Position numbers and translations under genes: made by a program | Assembly (NCBI GenBank): GCA_964360445.1 | Contig: CAYHWE010000018.1 | Coordinates: 1-19,192 of the forward strand | Direction of reading: 5' to 3' | Length of the DNA stretch: 19,192 nucleotides | Source: CAYHWE01 sp964360445 | Lineage (GTDB): Bacteria > Patescibacteriota > Patescibacteriia > Patescibacteriales > JAKAJF01 | Part shown: piece by piece, positions 1 through 7,021 of the stretch | Layout of the letters: each line of letters starts with the position of its first letter | Numbering within the stretch: position 1 is the stretch's first letter | The notes under the pieces: generated by a model | The model's database searches: none | Seen by the model: only the letters and a program-made list of their open reading frames with translations | What the model was told of the DNA's origin: nothing

Positions 1-1115
1 TTCACATCCGGCGATTGGATTATTTTCTGCTTTTCTCCCGCAATCGCTCCGGTATATCCGCCGTTGAAGAAATAAGTGACATGGGCGTACTTTTCCGTTT
101 CCGCGATATATAACTGGCGAAGATGAGACAGCTGCATCGGCAAGGTATCTTTCAGGTCAACGCTAGGAAAAGCGGAAAGGATGCTATCAAGATCAGGTCC
201 GAAATCAGTCATCGCCACGAACCTCACATTTTTCAAAACTTTTTTCCGGCGGAAAGATCCCGGATTTTTTTCATTAAAATCATCCTGCACAAAAACTTTG
301 GTCAGCTGCCTGGCTCTGTCAGACCTTAAATTGAAAAAAATAATACTGTCGCCATCGCCTATTTTCGCAATTGGCTTGCCGTTCTCGGTTATGACATACG
401 GTTCGATGAATTCATCTGTCTCTCCCCTGTTATACCCTTCCGTAATCGCTTCATGCGCGCTTTTCGCGCTTTTGCCATTTCCCATAACCATGGCATTATA
501 AGCCTTTTCCGTCCTTTCCCATTTTTTAGTCCTGTCCATGGCGTAAAATCTTCCCATGACCGTAGCTATCCGCTCATCTTTAAGATTCTGCTCTATGAGA
601 TTAACCATTTTCAAAGAGGCATATTTCGGAGAATCGCGTCCATCGGTGAAAAGATGGAGGTAAACGTCTTTTAAGCCATGTGTCCTGGCCAAAACGATCA
701 GAGCAAGAATATGATCCGGATCACTATGCGGACTTGTGCCGGCGGGCAGCATCCCCATTATATGAAGCTTGGTCTTATTCGCTTTAGAATGTCTGATCGC
801 TTCCAGAAAAGCGGCATTTTTAAAAAATGTCCCATTATTTATACCCTTGCTGATCTTGACCATATCCTGCTCTACGATCCTTCCCGCTCCGATATTCATA
901 TGGCCCGCCTCGCTGTTCCCGGGCTGGCCGTCAGGCAATCCGACATATTTGCCGGCGGCATGCAATCTAGTATTGGGATACTCTTTTATCAGGCTATCCA
1001 ACACTGGCGTTTTAGCAAGCGTAACGGCGTTCCCCTTGTTCGGCTCGGAAATTCCCCAGCCGTCCAGAATAACCAGGATCATCGGAAGATTGTTTGTTTT
1101 ATTTTCTATACTCAT
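1..1115 (-). CDS. gpmI: 2,3-bisphosphoglycerate-independent phosphoglycerate mutase (partial, C-terminus beyond the window)
   Basis: The enzyme interconverts 3-phosphoglycerate and 2-phosphoglycerate in the cytoplasm, between Pgk and Eno. The reading frame opens at ATG 1115 and stays open for 371 codons to the window edge, so roughly the last 140 residues of a ~510-residue family are missing. Visible motifs are VILDGWG with metal ligand Asp18, PGNSEAGH with the nucleophile Ser68, TDGRDSP, GRFYAMDR, FFNLRSDRARQ and YFFNGG. An oddity lies at residues 121-135: the usual GGVHSHxDH loop reads TSPHSDPDH, so the second His is Asp132. It lies 85 nt downstream of eno in an AT-rich spacer and has no Shine-Dalgarno sequence. 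Family assignment is secure. Confidence 0.95.
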   Translation of the reverse strand, partial: MSIENKTNNLPMILVILDGWGISEPNKGNAVTLAKTPVLDSLIKEYPNTRLHAAGKYVGLPDGQPGNSEAGHMNIGAGRIVEQDMVKISKGINNGTFFKNAAFLEAIRHSKANKTKLHIMGMLPAGTSPHSDPDHILALIVLARTHGLKDVYLHLFTDGRDSPKYASLKMVNLIEQNLKDERIATVMGRFYAMDRTKKWERTEKAYNAMVMGNGKSAKSAHEAITEGYNRGETDEFIEPYVITENGKPIAKIGDGDSIIFFNLRSDRARQLTKVFVQDDFNEKNPGSFRRKKVLKNVRFVAMTDFGPDLDSILSAFPSVDLKDTLPMQLSHLRQLYIAETEKYAHVTYFFNGGYTGAIAGEKQKIIQSPDV

Positions 1116-1142
1116 GATAATTTTTAATATCAAAATACTTTT

Positions 1143-1160
1143 TTAATAAAATTTTATTAA
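1143..1160. repeat. Perfect 18-bp AT-only palindrome in the eno-gpmI spacer
   Basis: TTAATAAAA is followed directly by its reverse complement TTTTATTAA. It sits in the 85-nt spacer between eno and gpmI. There is no GC in the stem and no clear T-tract, so it is a poor intrinsic terminator. It could be a weak hairpin, a protein-binding site, or chance in very AT-rich DNA. Confidence 0.3.
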
Positions 1161-1200
1161 GAACTATATGTTTAGATATTGTTTATAAAATTTAAAAACT

Positions 1201-2454
1201 TTACTTATCCAAATTATCTTCAATTTCCATCAACCTATTATACTTCACAAGCCTTTCTCCTCTCGATAATGATCCCGACTTGATATAGTCGGCGCCGACC
1301 GCGACAGCCAGGTCGGAAATAAAATCATCGCATGTTTCTCCGCTTCTGTGCGAAACCATGATCTTATATTTATGTTTCTGCGCGAGTTTGATGCATTCGA
1401 TCGTTTCAGTCAGAGTGCCGACCTGGTTCGGCTTTATCAATACGGCGTTCGCCACCCTTTCCTTCAATCCTTTCCGCAATCTGCCGATATTTGTCACGAA
1501 CAGATCATCGCCGATCAGGAGCATTTCGCCCCCCAATTCTTTCGTCAGGTCCCTCCATCCCTCCCAGTCATCCTCGGCTAGGCCGTCTTCGATGGAAATG
1601 ATCGGGAATTTTTTGAACCATTCGTAATACAACCCGACCAAAGTATCGGAAGTGAAATTCGCCCGATCCAGCTTGAAAATATATTTTTTTGCCTTCTCAT
1701 CATAAAGAGTGGAAGATCCCACATCTATGCCCAGCCCGATATCCTTGCCTGGTTCATATCCTGAATCGACTATCGCCGCCATTATCAGCTCCATCGCCTG
1801 GATGCTCGAAAAAATATCCGGCGCGTATCCGCCTTCATTGCCGACATCGGTATCAAAACCGGATTTTTTCAGGACCCTGCCAAGCTCATGGAATATTTCC
1901 GCGCCCATCCTGACCTTCTCCTTGAAACTGGTATTGGCCAATGGCATGATCATGAACTCTTGGAAATCAAGATTGGTATCCGCGTGTTTGCCGCCGTTGA
2001 ATATATTGAACGACGGAGTCGGCAATTTAAGAGACTTGAAGCCGTAACTTTCGGCTATATACTCGTATAATTCCTGATTTTTAGCCAAAGCGGCCGCGCG
2101 CGCGGATGCCAATGAAACAGAAAGGATCGCATTTGCGCCGAGATTTTTTTTATTATCCGTTCCGTCCAATTCCAGCATCTTCCTGTCTATCTCTTCCTGC
2201 CTGCGGACATCAATCCCTTTCAGTTCCGGAAAAATCTTCTCATTTACATTCTTAACAGCGTTGATGACTCCCATTCCGGAATAACGCGCCTTGTCTCCAT
2301 CGCGCAATTCCCATGCTTCGTGGATGCCGGTGGAAGCGCCGGACGGCACGCTTGCCTTAGCCCAGACTCCGCCTTCAAGCACGACCCTGGTTTCAATTGT
2401 CGGATTGCCGCGGGAATCCAATATTTCGCGCGCGATTATTTTTTCGATCTTCAT
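1201..2454 (-). CDS. eno: Enolase (phosphopyruvate hydratase)
   Basis: Enolase dehydrates 2-phosphoglycerate to phosphoenolpyruvate in the cytoplasm. At 417 residues it is slightly shorter than the E. coli enzyme (432). The N-terminal SGASTG loop is at 38-43 and ELRDGD at 49-54. GNEGGYAP carries the catalytic Glu207. Mg ligands are Asp244, Glu289 (SIEDGLAEDDW) and Asp316 (IGDDLF). The base is Lys341 (LIKPNQVGTL), with HRSGET at 369-374 and Lys392 near the end. GIDVGSSTLYD replaces the commoner GIDVAAS form, and KSGSLSRGERL replaces KTGAPCRSER. It starts 15 nt after the pilin-like stop, with TTAAAATAA just before ATG and no Shine-Dalgarno sequence. It lies in the same run as pgk and gpmI. Confidence 0.97.
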   Translation of the reverse strand: MKIEKIIAREILDSRGNPTIETRVVLEGGVWAKASVPSGASTGIHEAWELRDGDKARYSGMGVINAVKNVNEKIFPELKGIDVRRQEEIDRKMLELDGTDNKKNLGANAILSVSLASARAAALAKNQELYEYIAESYGFKSLKLPTPSFNIFNGGKHADTNLDFQEFMIMPLANTSFKEKVRMGAEIFHELGRVLKKSGFDTDVGNEGGYAPDIFSSIQAMELIMAAIVDSGYEPGKDIGLGIDVGSSTLYDEKAKKYIFKLDRANFTSDTLVGLYYEWFKKFPIISIEDGLAEDDWEGWRDLTKELGGEMLLIGDDLFVTNIGRLRKGLKERVANAVLIKPNQVGTLTETIECIKLAQKHKYKIMVSHRSGETCDDFISDLAVAVGADYIKSGSLSRGERLVKYNRLMEIEDNLDK

Positions 2455-2469
2455 AAAATTTATTTTAAT

Positions 2470-3045
2470 TTAAGGTCTTATATCTACGCAATAGTTCATT
2501 CCATAGGCAGTGTCCAATCCTTCCAACGGATAACACTTTCCGGCGCAAGAAGCTGAATCCTGAGCTGTCGGTTTTTCAAGCGCGGCAAAAATAGTCGAGC
2601 AATTAGCTACTCCCGTCGGATGATAATACATATATCCGCTTGGGTTGAAGCCATTATCGCTGCATCCGCCATTTTTTGGATCTTTCGGCGATTTTTGCAG
2701 ATAAACATTATTCGGGGCAAGGATATCAGCGTCAGAACCGTTTAAAAAATTCTCCAAATCGCCATAACCGGTATAGCAAATAACTCCATTCTTGTAATTC
2801 GTCGCCCAGCCATTGCCCTGGTTGAGATAACCGAAACCGGCTATCGGCAATTGGCCGCCATGATCATTAGCATAAAGCTTCAAAGCCGTAGCAATCTGCT
2901 GCAAATCCGCTTTTCTTTTCGCATCTCTTGTTTTCATCCTGATATCATTCAGACTTATTATGGCCAGGGTTGCCAAGAATCCGATAACTGAAATCACCAC
3001 CAATAGCTCTATCAAAGTAAATCCTTTTTCTTTTTTGGCGCGCAT
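2470..3045 (-). CDS. Type IV pilin-like / pseudopilin protein
   Basis: This 191-residue protein has a class III (prepilin peptidase) leader: MRAKKEKG then F9, with the conserved Glu at mature position 5 (FTLIE, Glu13). A hydrophobic stretch follows to about residue 31, then an amphipathic helix (KTRDAKRKADLQQIATAL) as in GspG/PilA-like pilins. The C-terminal domain has six Cys (90, 128, 149, 167, 171, 186), probably forming disulfides outside the cell. Expected roles are the shaft or minor subunit of a type IV pilus or related machine; no pilus assembly gene is visible nearby. It sits between pgk (4-nt gap) and eno (15-nt gap), so it should be co-transcribed with glycolytic genes. Major versus minor pilin cannot be decided. 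Confidence 0.9.
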   Translation of the reverse strand: MRAKKEKGFTLIELLVVISVIGFLATLAIISLNDIRMKTRDAKRKADLQQIATALKLYANDHGGQLPIAGFGYLNQGNGWATNYKNGVICYTGYGDLENFLNGSDADILAPNNVYLQKSPKDPKNGGCSDNGFNPSGYMYYHPTGVANCSTIFAALEKPTAQDSASCAGKCYPLEGLDTAYGMNYCVDIRP

Positions 3046-3049
3046 TATT

Positions 3050-4261
3050 TTATTTTAAAATATTTTTTAGCCCTGGCATTTCTTCGCCGCTCAGATAGGA
3101 AAGCATGGCGCCGCCGCCGGTAGAAACCCAATCGACGTAATCGAACATTTTCGTCATTTTCAAGGCTTCAACCGTTTCTCCGCCGCCGGCAACGCCGAAA
3201 GCGGCTCCTGTCGATTTGGCGGCTATAATTTTAGCAACAGCCAAAGTGCCGTGCTTAAAATGTTTGTTTTCAAACATGCCCAATGGTCCGTTCCAGATTA
3301 TTGATTCTGCTTTCTTGATGAACTTCGCGTAAAGGCTGATCGTTCTGGGGCCGATATCGAAAATATGATCCTCTTTTCCGATCTTGCTCAAAGTTTTTAC
3401 CATTACATCTCCCTTTCCGGACTTGTCGCGCGCAACCAGGAAGTCCACCGGAAATATTATTTTTTTACTTCCTATTTTTTTATAAAAATCCAAAATATTT
3501 TTGACTAATCTGCCGTCTTTTTTTTCCACCCTGGATTTCCCGGTTTCATGCCCTAAAATAGATAAAAGAGTATTGGCCAAAGCTCCGCTCAAAAGTATGT
3601 AATCGGCATTCTTGGCTAATTTCTCGAGCAGGATCAATTTGCTGGATATTTTTGCCCCGCCCATAACGACAACGAACGGCTTCTTCGGCGATAAGATCTT
3701 ATTTAGATTTTCAATCTCCCGCTCGACCAAGAATCCGGCATAAGAAGGCAGATACTTATTTATGGCGCTTACGGAGGCATGTTTCCTGTGGCTTACAGCA
3801 AAAGCATTATTTATATAAATATCCGCCAGTCTAGCTAATCCTTTGGCGAATTTTTTACCGTTCTTCTCTTCATCAGGATGAAAACGCAGATTTTCCAGGA
3901 CAAGGATATCGCCTTCTTTCATCATCTTGACTTTCCTTTCCGCTTCCCTGCCGACGCAATTATCTATGAAATCAACTTTGCGCCCGAGCAATTTGCCCAG
4001 TCTTAAAGCCAGAATTTTCGTAGATAGCTCTTTTTTATCCTTGGCTGTAATTTTCCCTTTGGAAAGTTTCGGATCGCCGAAATGGGTGGCTATTATGACT
4101 TTGCATCTTCTGCTCAGTAAAAAACGGATCATCGGCAGTCCAGCCGCTATCTTATAATCATCTTCGATTTTACCATTGCGCAAAGGCACATTGAAATCAG
4201 AGCGTAATAATATCTTAGCCCCCCGCAGATTCTTGATTTTTCTTATACTTTTTATCGCCAT
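3050..4261 (-). CDS. pgk: Phosphoglycerate kinase
   Basis: Pgk transfers phosphate between 1,3-bisphosphoglycerate and ADP in the cytoplasm. The protein is 403 residues, normal for the family. Seen are RSDFNVPL (20-27), ENLRFHPDEE, AFxxSHRKHAS, GGAKISSKL (201-209), WNGPLGMFE (323-331), GGGETV (359-364) and STGGGAMLSYL near the end. Two positions that normally hold Arg for 3-phosphoglycerate are changed: DDYRI reads DDYKI (Lys37) and HLGRP reads HFGDP (Asp63). Arg126 and Arg159 remain. The ATG overlaps the stop of the upstream HtrA-like gene by one base (TAATG), which implies translational coupling. Identity is secure; the altered pocket is worth a check. Confidence 0.96.
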   Translation of the reverse strand: MAIKSIRKIKNLRGAKILLRSDFNVPLRNGKIEDDYKIAAGLPMIRFLLSRRCKVIIATHFGDPKLSKGKITAKDKKELSTKILALRLGKLLGRKVDFIDNCVGREAERKVKMMKEGDILVLENLRFHPDEEKNGKKFAKGLARLADIYINNAFAVSHRKHASVSAINKYLPSYAGFLVEREIENLNKILSPKKPFVVVMGGAKISSKLILLEKLAKNADYILLSGALANTLLSILGHETGKSRVEKKDGRLVKNILDFYKKIGSKKIIFPVDFLVARDKSGKGDVMVKTLSKIGKEDHIFDIGPRTISLYAKFIKKAESIIWNGPLGMFENKHFKHGTLAVAKIIAAKSTGAAFGVAGGGETVEALKMTKMFDYVDWVSTGGGAMLSYLSGEEMPGLKNILK

Positions 4262-5373
4262 TATTTTAATTCTCCCAATTTGACCTGGACGTCTTTCTTG
4301 ATTCCGCCTCTCACAAAGCTGACATCAACGGCCGCTCCAGGGTCAAATCCCTGTATGACATCGGTCAGATTATTGTCCTTATTGATTTCCATGTTATTAA
4401 CCGACAGTATTATATCACCTTCTTTAAAACCCGCCGCTTCAGCGCCTGATCCGGGCAATACGGCCGGAAGCGCGTCTGTCTTGTATAACATAGCGCCTTT
4501 ATTCTGATTTATTTCTTTCGGATCAACGGCAATAAGGTCGGACAGACTGACATAATTTACACCCAAACTTGCCCTCTTGATCGTTTTATTTTTCAATACG
4601 CTTCTGATCGCGGAAGCAAAAATATTGATCGGATATGCCTTATCATTGCCGGACAGGCCGACAACATTACCTTCCAAGCCGAACAGGACCAGGCTGTCCG
4701 GATTGTCCGCTAGAATAAGCTGGCCGGAGTAAGAATCGCTTGATCCGACTATGCCGCCTGATTTATTTTCAACCAGCGAAGTGAGACGGGAACCGCCTCC
4801 CCAATTTATCGCCAGGACAGACTGCCCATTTTTTATATCCTGCGCCTGCGCGAAGCCTTTTACCGGGAAATCGCGTCCTTCAATATGAAGAAAAGAAAAT
4901 GAAGTCAGCTTGTCAGATATCACCTTGTCGATCCCATATATTTTCTTATCAGAAGTGACAACGACAAAATCGTTCATATTTTCTACCTTCAAATCCGAAA
5001 TGATCCAACCATCGCTTGTTATGATCAGGCCCTGCCCCGTCTCATCTCCCGCCTTATAGTAATTTTCCGGGTTAAACGGCTTATCGATCCTTATTTTCTT
5101 TTTGAAAATACCGACCAGGCTTACCTGGGAAGAATCGATTATGCTGTCTATCCGATCATTCTGTTCGACCACCACCTTCCTGGCTTCTCTTATGATCAGG
5201 CTGGAGCCGCGATAATTGCCGCTGGAAAGATCGATTTCGCGCAAGAATACCGAATCATAAACATCCTGAAAATAAGCATTAAAGACAAAATTCGCGACCA
5301 TGCCGCTCAAAAGGCCGAAAAAAACCGCAACTATCAGCGTTATTACCAAATAATTTTTTCTATTTTCCTGCAT
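4261..5373 (-). CDS. Membrane-anchored HtrA/DegP-like PDZ protein, catalytic triad apparently lost
   Basis: This 370-residue protein has one N-terminal membrane segment (about 8-32), a trypsin-like HtrA fold region (about 110-245) and a C-terminal PDZ domain (about 268-368, GSGAEAAGFKEGDIILSVN). The frame GxGxIIxSDGxII matches HtrA at 113-125. The His of TNNHV is replaced by Lys129 (SDLKV). The Asp of DxxTDLALLKI is replaced by Ser158 (TSFSFLHI). GNSGGP is absent where expected (223-231, before LEGNVVGL). It is therefore probably a non-proteolytic scaffold or peptide-binding protein at the outer face of the membrane. It is translationally coupled to pgk. The upstream 91-nt spacer shows no clear promoter. 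Confidence 0.85.
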   Translation of the reverse strand: MQENRKNYLVITLIVAVFFGLLSGMVANFVFNAYFQDVYDSVFLREIDLSSGNYRGSSLIIREARKVVVEQNDRIDSIIDSSQVSLVGIFKKKIRIDKPFNPENYYKAGDETGQGLIITSDGWIISDLKVENMNDFVVVTSDKKIYGIDKVISDKLTSFSFLHIEGRDFPVKGFAQAQDIKNGQSVLAINWGGGSRLTSLVENKSGGIVGSSDSYSGQLILADNPDSLVLFGLEGNVVGLSGNDKAYPINIFASAIRSVLKNKTIKRASLGVNYVSLSDLIAVDPKEINQNKGAMLYKTDALPAVLPGSGAEAAGFKEGDIILSVNNMEINKDNNLTDVIQGFDPGAAVDVSFVRGGIKKDVQVKLGELK

Positions 5374-5386
5374 ACCGATTTGGATT

Positions 5387-5413
5387 AAAAAGTAAAAATG
5401 AAAAAGTAAAATG
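5387..5413. repeat. Short imperfect tandem repeat upstream of the HtrA-like gene
   Basis: AAAAAGTAAAAATG is followed directly by AAAAAGTAAAATG, in the 91-nt spacer between the 255-aa membrane protein and the HtrA-like gene. The spacer has poly-A and poly-T tracts on both sides. No hairpin terminator or convincing promoter could be seen in it. It is probably low-complexity sequence. Confidence 0.35.
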
Positions 5414-5464
5414 CGCTTGGCTTGCCTTGTGTTTTTTTTCCTTTTTCGTTTTTAATTTTCAATC

Positions 5465-6232
5465 TTACAGCCACCTTGCCGTAAACAAGATCGCGATTAT
5501 GCTGAAAAAGCCGAGGCCAAGATATAATTTTACCGTCTTGCTGTTCAGCCTGTTCTGCAGATAAGCGCGGACCAGGCCGACCAGCATATAATAATATATG
5601 GCCAGAATGAATCCGGAAACATTAAAATTGAAAGGCAGATAAAATATAGACCAGGCCAATTCAGTCAGGACAAGGCAAGAGATCAATATATAAATAATCC
5701 TTTCTCCGGCCGCTATCCCGTTCGACCAGAATACTTGATAAATCAGCAACCCTCCCAGCAAAAGGAAAATCAGGATCAAAAGCCAGATCGAGGTATTAAG
5801 GAATGACTGCAGCCCGTAAATCGTCGAAGAGATGAAAAAGAACGAAAGGAAATTGCCGTACAAAGAAATATTTTCCAGGCCGATATTTTTTTCCGCCGAA
5901 GGCAGGATCAGATAAAAATAAACCGCGCGGAAATAAAAGAATAAAAAACCTGCATTCAGAAGCAACAAGGCCTGGGATAATATCAGATTCGTTTTCGGCA
6001 GCAATACTGAATATGCCACAAGGCTGCTACAGAAAACAACAGGCAATATAGCTATGTTCCACCAAGCCTTATCGATAAGGCTGCGCTCTGCCAGCCGCTT
6101 TGCCGCGTAAACGATCAGAAGGTCGATCAATATCACGGCGAAATAAATGAACTTCGGCCTGATCAAGAAAATCTCCAGCAGGATAAAAGCGTAAATGGCG
6201 ATCAATGAAGAAAAGTAACGGCCAAAATGCAT
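5465..6232 (-). CDS. Multi-pass integral membrane protein of unknown function
   Basis: I do not recognise a family. The 255 residues are strongly hydrophobic, with about eight or nine likely membrane segments (roughly 8-24, 28-45, 60-80, 86-103, 127-147, 150-168, 178-196, 205-222, 236-253). Short basic loops such as KRLAER and YLQNRLNSKTVK suggest cytoplasmic sides. No catalytic or binding motif stands out. It begins 4 nt after the stop of the 132-aa anchored protein and looks like the last gene of a three-gene unit with the 109-aa and 132-aa genes. It could be a small transporter-like or sensory membrane protein, but nothing in the sequence decides this. Confidence 0.75.
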   Translation of the reverse strand: MHFGRYFSSLIAIYAFILLEIFLIRPKFIYFAVILIDLLIVYAAKRLAERSLIDKAWWNIAILPVVFCSSLVAYSVLLPKTNLILSQALLLLNAGFLFFYFRAVYFYLILPSAEKNIGLENISLYGNFLSFFFISSTIYGLQSFLNTSIWLLILIFLLLGGLLIYQVFWSNGIAAGERIIYILISCLVLTELAWSIFYLPFNFNVSGFILAIYYYMLVGLVRAYLQNRLNSKTVKLYLGLGFFSIIAILFTARWL

Positions 6233-6236
6233 AATA

Positions 6237-6635
6237 TTAATTGATCCATGGATACTTTTCCCTGGTTTCTTTTATAATCCTTTCAACCGCCAACTTATCA
6301 TCTTCTTCCCCGCTCTGGACATATGATTCCGTCTTTGTCATCGTTAAAACCAGATTAAGATGCAGGGCCTTCAGCTCAGTAGGCACTTTCAGGTCAAGCA
6401 GCCTGCCCTTTAAGGCCGTAACCTGCCGGATATCGTCCTTATTATCCGCATATTCATTAAAAACAGCCCTGATGCTCTCCTTATAATCCTTTTCTAATTT
6501 TACAAGATCGACCTGTTCCTTCGCGCCCTGGCCGCCGGAATCTTTTTCCTTATCGGAATAACCGTTCTGCTTGTAATAAAAAAAGACGATGAAGCCTAAA
6601 ATGATTATAAAAAAAACGGGGATAATTTTTTTCAT
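6237..6635 (-). CDS. Small N-terminally anchored protein of unknown function
   Basis: The 132 residues begin with a single hydrophobic segment (about 3-20), which could be an uncleaved signal anchor. A short charged linker rich in Lys, Asp, Gly and Gln follows (about 24-42), then a mostly helical, charged domain (about 45-132). In that domain ALKGRLLDLKVPTELKALHLNL looks like a four-helix or hairpin segment. There is no Cys and no lipobox. The bulk of the protein is expected outside the cytoplasm. It lies 11 nt after the 109-aa gene and 4 nt before the membrane protein gene, so the three are likely co-expressed. No function is proposed. Confidence 0.75.
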   Translation of the reverse strand: MKKIIPVFFIIILGFIVFFYYKQNGYSDKEKDSGGQGAKEQVDLVKLEKDYKESIRAVFNEYADNKDDIRQVTALKGRLLDLKVPTELKALHLNLVLTMTKTESYVQSGEEDDKLAVERIIKETREKYPWIN

Positions 6636-6646
6636 ACACGAAATGA

Positions 6647-6976
6647 TTATAAAGTAAAATTTTTCTCATCAATCATGACCCATCCCTCCTGACCTTCGTC
6701 CCATTTATACGCATGAAATTTATGCGTTTTCTCTTCTTTGCTGTAAACATACTCGACTTTTGTTTCCGAACCGGCTCTGTGGGAAAATTTGGTTATCTTG
6801 TCCAGAACCAAGGGTTTTGTCAGAAATTCCAATTTCATCAGCCCTAACGGGCCGTTAAAAATCAAGTACTCGACATCAATGCCGCCGTCTTCGTCAAGAT
6901 GCTCTGTATCATGCTCTTCCACGGTAAAATTATCTTTTATCTGCCCTTTTATATTTTCCCATCTCTCTGGTCTCAT
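6647..6976 (-). CDS. Conserved-looking small soluble protein of unknown function (109 aa)
   Basis: I chose ATG 6976 (MRPERWENIKGQIKDNF). The longer frame to 7018 needs a TTG start and would place its first codons inside the promoter I see at 6986-7014. The protein is acidic, without a signal peptide or membrane segment. It has an N-terminal helix followed by probable beta strands (VEYLIFNGPLGLMKLEFLTKP, KVEYVYSKEE, WVMIDEKNF). It resembles a small beta-sheet cytoplasmic protein, but I cannot name the family. It heads a unit with the 132-aa and 255-aa genes and is preceded by a near-consensus promoter. Confidence 0.75.
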   Translation of the reverse strand: MRPERWENIKGQIKDNFTVEEHDTEHLDEDGGIDVEYLIFNGPLGLMKLEFLTKPLVLDKITKFSHRAGSETKVEYVYSKEEKTHKFHAYKWDEGQEGWVMIDEKNFTL

Positions 6977-6985
6977 ATTGGATAT

Positions 6986-7014
6986 ATTATAGCATTTTAA
7001 TAAAAAAATATCAA
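6986..7014 (-). promoter_or_regulatory. Sigma-70-type promoter for the 109-aa gene
   Basis: On the minus strand TTGATA (7014-7009) is followed by a 17-nt spacer and TATAAT (6991-6986). TG lies one base before the -10 element, making it an extended -10. The start site expected about 7 nt downstream (near 6979) leaves only about 3 nt before ATG 6976, so the transcript would be almost leaderless. This is the best promoter match in the window. Confidence 0.75.
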
Positions 7015-7021
7015 ACAATTT

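Noticed and set aside
6646..6651. TATAAT upstream of the 132-aa gene
   Set aside because: The only TTGATG upstream gives a 15-nt spacer, and the motif overlaps the end codons of the 109-aa gene, so it is probably chance.
6977..7018. 14-residue extension of the 109-aa protein
   Set aside because: It needs a TTG start and overlaps the -35/-10 region of a clear promoter.
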